This document shows, one piece after another, positions 31,388-38,094 of a stretch of 38,094 nt of DNA (positions are counted from its first letter, which is position 1; the number at the start of each line of letters is the position of its first letter). Location of the stretch: positions 1 to 38,094 of the forward strand of contig JAFZJT010000041.1 of the NCBI GenBank assembly GCA_017553815.1. The letters are read 5' to 3'. The stretch is from Clostridia bacterium (GTDB lineage Bacteria; Bacillota_A; Clostridia; Christensenellales; CAG-138). The notes beneath the pieces were generated by a model, which was given only the letters and a program-made list of their open reading frames with translations, had not been told where the DNA came from and did not search any database. Made by a program: the position numbers and the translations under genes.

Positions 31388-32515
31388 ATGAAATTAACAA
31401 TGATTCGCGAACCGATGATACTTTTTGAAACCGTGGGCTTGGTATGCAAGTATTATCGGAACGATTCATATTCAGCAACAGCCGAATCGCTGATCGCAAA
31501 GTACGGCTCGGCGCTTTCCGAAAGCCAGCTTCACGAGCTGCGCAGCAACGCCGCGATCGCCGATCAATTCATGTTTGAAGCCTGTGCCGACCTTGACCGC
31601 GACTCCGAGGACGTCAAATTCTTTTTCGAGCCCTTCGAGACCGGCGATAGCCATGAGCTCAACTGCGTTGCAAGAGTGCTGCTGCTCTCGATGATCGGGG
31701 TAAAGCACATTGATTTCGAAGGCTCGGTCGAGGAGACCAAGCGCCGTTGGACCGAGGCCAAGTGCTCCGGACTCGAGGTGCTTGAGTTCCACATGCACGG
31801 CCTGAGTTTTATATGCACCCCCGGGCGCGCTCTGCCCTCGCTTTTCGAGCAGATATACTCGCTTGAGTACCCTCAGAAGGCGAAGATGGATTCCTTCCGC
31901 GCCATTGAAAAGCACGAATTCTATATCGATAAGCTTGCCGATATCCTGCGCCCCTATGCGCTCCGCATTGAAGATAATATTGACAGGCTCGGGGCGGTTT
32001 ACGCCATGATAGCTGATAACTGGGAGCATTACCTATCGGACATGCCCTCCGAGCAGGTTTTCGCGCTTCTGCGCATAGACGAAAAGACCCAGCTCCACAT
32101 GCTCACCGAAGCGGCCGTAAGCCTCTTCCTTTTCAATGAGATCGGCAACTGCTTCGACGACATACCCTCCTCGCCGAACGAGCTTACAACGCTCTATATA
32201 GGCGTTGCGCTCTATCCTGAGTACACCGTTGCGCTTGCGGAGCAGCAGGCCGACAAGATCGCCGAAAGATTGAAGGCGCTTGCCGATCCCGTGCGGATGG
32301 AGATCCTCGCAAGGCTCAGAAGGAATCCCGACTACTGCCTCAATATCTCCCAGAGCATGGATCTCAATCCCGGAAACGTTTCAAGGCATCTTACCCTTCT
32401 GTACGAGCAGGGGCTCGTTTCAAGGGAGAAGCGCGAAGGCAGGATCTATTTCGGAATCAATTACGATGCGATAAAGAGCACCTTTGATTCCTACATGTCC
32501 AGCATAAACAGATAA
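31388..32515 (+). CDS. ArsR-like winged-helix regulator with a large unrecognised N-terminal domain, copy 1
   Basis: This 375-residue cytoplasmic protein has a C-terminal winged helix-turn-helix of ArsR type (L-A-D-P-V-R-M-E-I-L-A-R-L, then N-P-G-N-V-S-R-H-L-T-L-L as recognition helix and Y-E-Q-G-L-V-S-R-E-K-R-E-G-R-I-Y wing; about 292-355). About 280 N-terminal residues start M-I-R-E-P and contain V-K-F-F-F-E-P-F-E-T-G-D. That part is not a family I recognise; it could sense a ligand or form a dimer. ATG 31388 follows GGGAGAG. A close paralogue lies next door at 32690. The divergent gcv operon is a candidate target only by position. Confidence 0.85.
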   Translation: MKLTMIREPMILFETVGLVCKYYRNDSYSATAESLIAKYGSALSESQLHELRSNAAIADQFMFEACADLDRDSEDVKFFFEPFETGDSHELNCVARVLLLSMIGVKHIDFEGSVEETKRRWTEAKCSGLEVLEFHMHGLSFICTPGRALPSLFEQIYSLEYPQKAKMDSFRAIEKHEFYIDKLADILRPYALRIEDNIDRLGAVYAMIADNWEHYLSDMPSEQVFALLRIDEKTQLHMLTEAAVSLFLFNEIGNCFDDIPSSPNELTTLYIGVALYPEYTVALAEQQADKIAERLKALADPVRMEILARLRRNPDYCLNISQSMDLNPGNVSRHLTLLYEQGLVSREKREGRIYFGINYDAIKSTFDSYMSSINR

Positions 32516-32529
32516 TCATCAACTCTTAC

Positions 32530-32561
32530 CCGGCTCCGCGGATAACCGCGGGGTCTTTTTT
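32530..32561 (+). terminator. Terminator after the first tandem regulator
   Basis: CCGCGG (32536-32541) pairs with CCGCGG (32546-32551) around ATAA, with GGGTCTTTTTT after it. Confidence 0.8.
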
Positions 32562-32592
32562 AAAAAACCTTTTAGAAAATCATAATAAGCAG

Positions 32593-32621
32593 TTGCGATC
32601 CCAACGCATGTGTGATATAAT
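32593..32621 (+). promoter_or_regulatory. Promoter for the second tandem regulator
   Basis: TTGCGA at 32593-32598 and TATAAT at 32616-32621, spaced by 17 bases. Confidence 0.75.
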
Positions 32622-32689
32622 ATAATAGGGTTAATCTCGTTATGCCAAAGAGCTTTGGTATTGCCTGTACGGAAAGTGAGGAAATGTGC

Positions 32690-33820
32690 ATGATATTAAG
32701 AATGATCAGAGAGCCCGTCGTTTTGTACGAAACCTTTGGTATGGTCAGCAGCTACTACCGAAAGGAATCCTACATAAAGATAGCCGATAAACTCATCGGT
32801 AAATACGGAGAGCTTCTTTCTCCTTCCCAGATAAGCGAGCTGAAGAGCGACGCGAAGCTTGCCGAGCAGTTTTCCAACTCGGCCTGCGCCGATCTTGATA
32901 TCAAATCGGAAGACGTCAAGTTCTTCTTCGAGCCCTTCGAGACCGGCGACCCCAGCGAGAGCAACTGCATCGCGAGGGTGCTGCTGTTTTCGATGATGGG
33001 AATGCGCAACACGGATTTTGAAAAGGCGATCGAAGAAACGAAGCGACGCTGGACGGCTGTTAAAAAGGACGGCATCGAGGTTTTCGACTTCACCGGCTAC
33101 GGCATCTCCATCGCGAGCGCGCAGGGGCGCCAGATGCCCTCTCTGTTCGAGCAGATCTACAACATGGACTACCCGCACAAGGCGAAGATGGACTCTTTTC
33201 GCGCGCTGGATAACCATGAGTATTATATCGATAAGCTTGCCGCCATCCTGCGCCCGTATTCGCTCAGGCTCAGGCAGGGCAGGCCGAAGCTCGGCCCAGT
33301 TTACGCGCGCCTTGCGGACAGGTGGGAATACAACCTCAACCATATCCCGAGCTCCCAGCTCTTCGAGCTTGCGCGAATAGACGTCAACACGCAGCACAAT
33401 CTGCCCACGGATGTTGGCGTGAGCCTGTTCATCTTCAACGAGATGGGCTGGGGCTTCGACTACGTTCCAAACGGGGAGGATGAGCTGACGGCTATCTATA
33501 TCGGCGCGGCCGTACATCCCGAATACACGCACGCCTTTGCTGAGCAGCGAGTGGAGCGCCTTGCCGAAACAATGCGTACGCTCGGCGATCCCGTTTGCAT
33601 AGCCATCCTCACAAGGCTGAATAATGAGCCCGATTACTGCCTCAGCATCGCGCAGCATCTCGGAATGAACGCGGGCAACGTTTCAAGGCATCTTTCCGCG
33701 CTGTATGAAAGCGGGCTGCTGCTGCGCGAAAGGCGCGATGGGCGCACCTATTACATGATAATTATGGAAACCATCGATAAGACCTTTGCAAGCTATAAAT
33801 CCATTATAAACAAGCCTTGA
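32690..33820 (+). CDS. ArsR-like winged-helix regulator with a large unrecognised N-terminal domain, copy 2
   Basis: This 376-residue paralogue of the preceding gene is alignable along the whole length: M-I-R-E-P-V, V-K-F-F-F-E-P-F-E-T-G-D, M-P-S-L-F-E-Q-I-Y, K-A-K-M-D-S-F-R-A, Y-Y-I-D-K-L-A and a winged helix with N-A-G-N-V-S-R-H-L-S-A-L. The recognition helices are very similar, so the pair may bind related operators or form a heterodimer. ATG 32690 is 6 bases after GAGGAA; the ATG at 32684 is too close. Each copy has its own promoter, with a terminator between them. Confidence 0.85.
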   Translation: MILRMIREPVVLYETFGMVSSYYRKESYIKIADKLIGKYGELLSPSQISELKSDAKLAEQFSNSACADLDIKSEDVKFFFEPFETGDPSESNCIARVLLFSMMGMRNTDFEKAIEETKRRWTAVKKDGIEVFDFTGYGISIASAQGRQMPSLFEQIYNMDYPHKAKMDSFRALDNHEYYIDKLAAILRPYSLRLRQGRPKLGPVYARLADRWEYNLNHIPSSQLFELARIDVNTQHNLPTDVGVSLFIFNEMGWGFDYVPNGEDELTAIYIGAAVHPEYTHAFAEQRVERLAETMRTLGDPVCIAILTRLNNEPDYCLSIAQHLGMNAGNVSRHLSALYESGLLLRERRDGRTYYMIIMETIDKTFASYKSIINKP

Positions 33821-33941
33821 CAGCGCTTTCGGGGCGTACCCGAATAAAAACAAAGAGCGGCGGAGCGCTTCGCTAAAAAACAATGCGATGCGGCTTTGCC
33901 GCTTATTAACACAAAGGATCGGATTGTCGGAGGGATAAAGC

Positions 33942-34964
33942 ATGGAAAAAGCAACAAACGAAAATCAGAGAATCAAGCGCATCGGCGTTTTAACCAGCGG
34001 CGGCGACGCGCCGGGCATGAACGCGGCAATACGCGCCGTTGTAAGAACGGCGGCTTCGCTCGATATCGAATGCGTTGGCATAAAGCGCGGCTGGCAGGGG
34101 CTGATAAACGCCGATTTTGCCATGCTTAGTAAGGACAGCGTCAGCCATATCCTGACCCGGGGCGGCACGATGCTCTACACCGCGAGGAGCGAGGAGTTCA
34201 TGCAGCCGAACGGAAGGAAGAAGGCGGCGGCGACCTGCCGCATGCTCGGCATCGATGCGATCGTCGCTATCGGCGGCGACGGCACCTTCAATGGCGCGCA
34301 CGCGCTCTCCAAGGAGGGCATACCCGTTGTGGGCATACCCGCGACCATCGATAACGACGTGGACTGCTCCAACTACACCATCGGCTTCGACACCGCCTGC
34401 AACACTGCCGTGGACTGCATCGACAGGCTCCGCGACACAATGCTCGCGCATGAGCGCTGCTCGCTCGTTGAGGTCATGGGAAGAAACGCGGGCTATCTCG
34501 CGCTCTACGTCGGGCTTGCCGCCGGCGCAACGGCGGTGCTCGTTCCCGAGCATAAATACGATTTTCAAAAGGACGTTGTGGAGCGCATCCAACAATCGAG
34601 GCTCGCGGGCAACTCGCATTTTATGCTCGTTGTTGCCGAGGGCGCGGGAAGCGCCGTTGAGATAGGCAAGCGCATCTACGACGCAATCGGCATCGAGCCG
34701 CGCGTCACGGTGCTCGGGCATATCCAGCGCGGCGGCTCGCCGAGCGCGAGGGACAGGGAGACCGCAACGCGCATGGGTTATACGGCGGTCAAGGCGCTCT
34801 CCGAGGGCAGAACAAACTGCGTTATCGCCACCAAGGAGGGCTATATCGTTGAGATTCCCATCGATGAAGCGATGAAGATGAAAAAGCATCTTCAGATCGA
34901 CCGCTACCGCATCATGCAGACCATGCAGCTCGGCAGCCTGAAGGATCCCGTGCAACTCGGCTGA
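33942..34964 (+). CDS. pfkA: ATP-dependent 6-phosphofructokinase
   Basis: PfkA phosphorylates fructose 6-phosphate in glycolysis. The 340-residue protein has T-S-G-G-D-A-P-G-M-N for nucleotide binding, G-G-D-G-T (111-115), whose second-last Gly marks ATP rather than pyrophosphate use, and P-A-T-I-D-N-D with catalytic D137. The R-G-G-S-P-S-A-R-D-R and G-R-N-A-G-Y regions for substrate and effector contacts are present. GGAGGG precedes ATG 33942. cca follows after 30 bases on the same strand, perhaps co-transcribed. Confidence 0.95.
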   Translation: MEKATNENQRIKRIGVLTSGGDAPGMNAAIRAVVRTAASLDIECVGIKRGWQGLINADFAMLSKDSVSHILTRGGTMLYTARSEEFMQPNGRKKAAATCRMLGIDAIVAIGGDGTFNGAHALSKEGIPVVGIPATIDNDVDCSNYTIGFDTACNTAVDCIDRLRDTMLAHERCSLVEVMGRNAGYLALYVGLAAGATAVLVPEHKYDFQKDVVERIQQSRLAGNSHFMLVVAEGAGSAVEIGKRIYDAIGIEPRVTVLGHIQRGGSPSARDRETATRMGYTAVKALSEGRTNCVIATKEGYIVEIPIDEAMKMKKHLQIDRYRIMQTMQLGSLKDPVQLG

Positions 34965-34994
34965 GCGGGCGCGATCTTAAAAACATCGTAAGCG

Positions 34995-36419
34995 ATGAGT
35001 CAATTTCGTTTTGAAAGCATAAAAGAGAATATCCCACAGGAGCTGATTACCCTTGCGGAGCTGATGGATTCGGAAGGCTTCTCCCTCTGTGCCGTGGGCG
35101 GGCTCGTTCGCAATTCGCTTCTCGATCTCCCCATCTACGATATCGATATCTGCTCCGCGATGGAGCCGAGCCGCGTTATCGAGCTATGCAAGGCGCAGGG
35201 CTTCACCGTCGTTCCCAAGGGAATCGACTTCGGGATGGTGGAGGTGCATATCGGGGAATTCAGATTTGAGCACACCACCTTCAGAAGCGACACCTACTCA
35301 GATGGCGGCGCGCACAGACCTATCGCGATAAGTTTTTCGAAAACGCCCGAAGATGACGCATTTCGCCGTGATTTTTCGGTGAACGCGCTCTACTACCTCA
35401 TCCTTTCGGGCGAGGTGCTCGACCCCACGGGCGGCCTTGCCGACCTTGAGGCGGGGCTAATCCGAACCACATCGAAGGACCCGCGCACGGTTCTATCGGA
35501 TGACGGCCTCAGGATAATGCGCCTTGTGCGCTTCTCAGCGGAGCTTGGCTTCGATATCGAGGAAAGCTCGATGGCGGCGGCGAAGTCGCTCGTTAAAAAC
35601 CTTGAGGATATCTCTTCGGAGCGCATAAGGGACGAGCTGAATAAGATCCTGCTTTCGGATATCAAATACGGCGAACGGTCGGCGGAAAAGGTGTTTCACG
35701 GATTGGAGCTTTTGAAGCAGGTCGGCGCGATAGGGGTCATCCTTCCCGAGCTTGCTCTCGGCGAAGGCATCGAGCAAAAGCCCAACTACCATCGCTACGA
35801 CGTGCTCGACCATTGTCTGCACTCCTGCGCCGAAGCCTCCCCCACCCTCGTTCTGCGCCTTGCGGGGCTTCTGCACGACGTGGGCAAGCCCAAGGTCAAG
35901 CTCGAAACGGGGCTTATGCACGGGCATGACGAGGCGGGCGAAGCGATAGCAAAGGCCATCCTAAGACGATTGAAATACGACAACAAGACCGTCGGCGAGG
36001 TTTGCTTCCTCGTTCGCCGCCATATGTTCGACCTAAACAACACCGCAAAGGAGCGCACGCTTCGTCAGAACTTCGTGCGCTGGGGCAGAACGAACAGCCT
36101 CAATATGTGCGATATCAGGCGGGCGGATTTCATCGGCTCGGGCATCATAAAGGGCGAGGTCGCCTCCGCGGAGCGTTGGGAGAGGGTGCTGAACACGATG
36201 CAGGAACAGGGGGTTCCGTTTTCGCAGAGCGAATTGAACTGCACAGGCGCGGATATCATGAAATGGCTCGATATCGACCCCGGTCCCGCCGTTGCGGAAG
36301 TGAAAAAGCGCCTGCTCGCGCATTGCGCCGTCCGCCCCAAGGACAACACGCCCGAGGGTCTCAAGCGCACCGCAAGGGGGATGCTTCCCGTTGGGCAAGC
36401 GGGGAACGATCGGCAGTGA
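34995..36419 (+). CDS. cca: CCA tRNA nucleotidyltransferase with HD domain
   Basis: This enzyme adds or repairs the CCA end of tRNAs. The 474-residue protein shows the class II polymerase head (G-G-L-V-R at 35-39 and D49-I-D51 metal-binding aspartates), the R-R-D-F-S-V-N-A-L motif, and D-D-G-L-R-I-M-R-L-V-R-F. A C-terminal HD phosphohydrolase-type domain follows (L-L-H-D-V-G-K-P with H294-D295). The usual G-G-x-V-R-D box reads G-G-L-V-R-N here. ATG 34995 lacks a good ribosome binding site, so translation may be coupled to pfkA. Confidence 0.92.
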   Translation: MSQFRFESIKENIPQELITLAELMDSEGFSLCAVGGLVRNSLLDLPIYDIDICSAMEPSRVIELCKAQGFTVVPKGIDFGMVEVHIGEFRFEHTTFRSDTYSDGGAHRPIAISFSKTPEDDAFRRDFSVNALYYLILSGEVLDPTGGLADLEAGLIRTTSKDPRTVLSDDGLRIMRLVRFSAELGFDIEESSMAAAKSLVKNLEDISSERIRDELNKILLSDIKYGERSAEKVFHGLELLKQVGAIGVILPELALGEGIEQKPNYHRYDVLDHCLHSCAEASPTLVLRLAGLLHDVGKPKVKLETGLMHGHDEAGEAIAKAILRRLKYDNKTVGEVCFLVRRHMFDLNNTAKERTLRQNFVRWGRTNSLNMCDIRRADFIGSGIIKGEVASAERWERVLNTMQEQGVPFSQSELNCTGADIMKWLDIDPGPAVAEVKKRLLAHCAVRPKDNTPEGLKRTARGMLPVGQAGNDRQ

Positions 36420-36553
36420 GCAGCCGCGGCACAGCTCCCCAAGCATCAGCCTAAAAGCCCCCTTCCGCCATACCGTATCGACCCGTTTAAAAAATCGGCG
36501 GACGAACGACGATTATATTTTTAAATTAAGGCGGTTTTATTAAAAAAACCGTC

Positions 36554-36590
36554 AGACCGCTGACAAACCCAAGTCAGCGGTCTATTTTTA
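36554..36590 (+). terminator. Terminator between cca and the insertion sequence
   Basis: AGACCGCTGAC (36554-36564) pairs perfectly with GTCAGCGGTCT (36573-36583), followed by ATTTTTATT. A smaller hairpin (GGCGGTTTT/AAAACCGTC) precedes it. This region could lie inside the left end of the insertion sequence, whose boundary I cannot place. Confidence 0.8.
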
Positions 36591-36599
36591 TTAAAAAAA

Positions 36600-36629
36600 C
36601 TGGAAAAAAGAGGCAAAATATGGTATAAT
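36600..36629 (+). promoter_or_regulatory. Promoter for the transposase gene
   Basis: TATAAT at 36624-36629 has a TGG extended -10; a weak -35 (CTGGAA or TGGAAA) lies 17-18 bases upstream. Confidence 0.55.
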
Positions 36630-36659
36630 GGAAGCATAAAAACAAAGGAGCTATTTGAA

Positions 36660-38094
36660 ATGTTAAAAGAGAAGCACGGACGGCAGGGGCAGATGGAGCT
36701 TGTGGATATAGAGGCGCTCGTTCCTGCGGATCATCTTTTGAGGAAGATAGACAAACACATAGATTTTTCATTCATCAATGAGATATGCAGACCTTATTAC
36801 TGCGAAGATAATGGCAGACCTGCGATAGAACCGGTAATAATGTTCAAAATGCTGTTTCTTGGGTATCTTTACGGGATACGAAGCGAAACAAGGCTTGCGG
36901 AGGAAGTAAGGATGAATCTTGCATACCGTTGGTTCTTGGGCTATGGGATAGCGGATAAAACGCCGGACGCAAGCGTGATATGGCAGAACAGGATCAGGCG
37001 CTTCAACGGCACGGATATTCCGAGAAGAATATTTGACGAGATACTGCGGCAGGCGATGTCGCACGGGCTTGTGGGGGGCAGAATACTTTACAGCGACAGC
37101 ACACACTTAAAAGCAAGCGCAAACAAGAACAAATTTCGGGACGCGGAAGTAAGGAAGGAATCACAGGATTATCTTGACGATCTGAATAAAGCAATAAATG
37201 AGGATAGAGCAGCACACGGAAAGAAGCCGCTGAAATTCGAGGAGAAGCCCGCAAAGCCGGACGCCGAGGATGATGAAGATTACTTTGACGATGATGATAG
37301 GGGCGGCGGAGAAACAAAGCGTGTAAAGGAAAGTACGACCGATCCGGATAGCGGTTATATGCACAGAGAGGGAAAACCGCTCGGATTCTTCTATCTTGAC
37401 CACAGAACAGTTGATTCATGGAACAATATAATAACCGATACCTACGTAACGCCGGGAAACGTAAACGATGTAAAACCGTATCTTGAAAGGCTCAAGTATC
37501 AGATAACCAAATTCGGCTTCAACCCTTTTGCGGTAGGCTTGGATGCAGGGTACAACACCTCGCCGATATGTAAGTTCCTGCACGACCTCGGAATAAATGC
37601 CGCGATGGGCGCTCGAAGGGGCTGCCACCAAAAGGGAAAGTACGGGAAGTATAAATTCGTTTATGTAAAGGAGCGGGACATTTACATCTGTCCCGAAAGA
37701 AACTATCTTGAATATGTGACGACAGATAGAAACGGTTACAGGGAGTACAAAGCCAAAAACAAAAGATGCGAAAACTGTCCGCGAAGAAATAAGTGCCTAA
37801 GTGAGAAACAAAAGACGAAGAGCCTGCGGCGGCATGTTTGGGAGGACTATAAGGATGAGACCTACGCATTCACACACGAAGCGATCGGCAAACGGATCTA
37901 CGAGCGCCGAAAGGAAACGATCGAGCGCAGCTTCGCCGAATCAAAGGAGCTTCACGGCGCAAGATACTGCCGAATGCGTGGCATTGCCAAAGTCGAAGAG
38001 CAATGCCTGCTTACCGCTGCTGTCCAAAACATGAAAAGAATAGCGCGTATCCTTTGGAAAAAGGAGCGCCGCTCTTTTTCCATGCTGCTTCGCC
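36660..38094 (+). CDS. IS1182 family transposase, truncated by the window edge
   Basis: The frame opens at ATG 36660 behind AAAGGAG (9 bases) and stays open to the window end (478 codons and one base). It has the IS1182/IS4-type DDE layout: a helical N-terminal domain with H-G-R-Q-G-Q-M-E-L-V, first Asp in L-Y-S-D-S-T-H-L-K-A-S-A-N, second Asp in G-L-D-A-G-Y-N-T-S, and Glu in I-E-R-S-F-A-E-S-K-E-L-H-G. A zinc-like C-x-x-C ... C set lies between. An acidic D/E-rich insertion is around residues 200-225. It is intact as far as visible; the stop and right inverted repeat lie outside. Confidence 0.92.
   Translation, partial: MLKEKHGRQGQMELVDIEALVPADHLLRKIDKHIDFSFINEICRPYYCEDNGRPAIEPVIMFKMLFLGYLYGIRSETRLAEEVRMNLAYRWFLGYGIADKTPDASVIWQNRIRRFNGTDIPRRIFDEILRQAMSHGLVGGRILYSDSTHLKASANKNKFRDAEVRKESQDYLDDLNKAINEDRAAHGKKPLKFEEKPAKPDAEDDEDYFDDDDRGGGETKRVKESTTDPDSGYMHREGKPLGFFYLDHRTVDSWNNIITDTYVTPGNVNDVKPYLERLKYQITKFGFNPFAVGLDAGYNTSPICKFLHDLGINAAMGARRGCHQKGKYGKYKFVYVKERDIYICPERNYLEYVTTDRNGYREYKAKNKRCENCPRRNKCLSEKQKTKSLRRHVWEDYKDETYAFTHEAIGKRIYERRKETIERSFAESKELHGARYCRMRGIAKVEEQCLLTAAVQNMKRIARILWKKERRSFSMLLR

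Noticed and set aside
33817..33845. Promoter for pfkA starting with TTGACA at 33817
   Set aside because: TTGACA spans the stop of the previous gene, and no acceptable -10 is found at 16-19 bases.

Overview
The window looks like the chromosome of an endospore-forming Firmicute of class Clostridia, probably an uncultured gut lineage. A SpoIIE-type sporulation phosphatase, strong AGGAGG-like ribosome binding sites, consensus sigma-A promoters, a glycine cleavage operon with split GcvPA/GcvPB and an SPFH/zinc-ribbon/TPM membrane module all fit this. No rRNA, tRNA or CRISPR array was seen. The genus is not determined; the class assignment is inference from gene content.

Left part (1-9030): an accessory region full of rearrangement scars. 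It holds two AT-rich orphan secreted proteins (302-1429, 2325-3293), a duplicated 5' end of an ADP-ribosylglycohydrolase gene, a frameshifted full copy of that gene (3669-4851), a deletion chimera of an ABC ATPase and an ABC permease (6811-7041), a truncated tyrosine recombinase (7275-7718), and a decayed paralogue (7870-8110) next to an intact membrane protein gene (8340-8978). A dispersed palindrome plus 'ATTCACT' repeat lies in several gaps.

Middle part (9166-18622): a solo ParB/Noc-like protein, a membrane-tethered solute-binding-like protein and SpoIIE. Two 156-bp MITE-like elements with TA-flanked inverted ends bracket the solute-binding gene. Then come a surface-anchored PIG-L deacetylase with a Pro-Thr stalk, a ZIP metal transporter, a YunG-like protein, a 43-residue membrane protein, a lipoprotein and peptidase T.

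Right-middle part (18810-26069): a small secreted membrane-active-looking protein, a YdjI/YdjG/YdjH-like operon (SPFH, zinc ribbon, double TPM) behind a perfect consensus promoter, a leaderless DUF11-type surface-repeat protein, a small putative autoregulator with an operator-like palindrome, and a secreted protein plus small membrane protein pair. The promoter of that pair carries a nine-G tract between its -35 and -10 boxes, a likely phase-variable switch.

Right part (26319-38094): the glycine cleavage operon gcvT-gcvH-gcvPA-gcvPB with an internal terminator and a long leader; two tandem paralogous regulators with an unrecognised large N-terminal domain and an ArsR-like C-terminal winged helix; 6-phosphofructokinase; CCA-adding enzyme; and an IS1182-type transposase running off the right edge.

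The housekeeping genes are GC-rich. At least five short AT-rich genes, four of them exported, are scattered among them, each with its own near-consensus promoter; this pattern suggests repeated acquisition of single-gene cargo.
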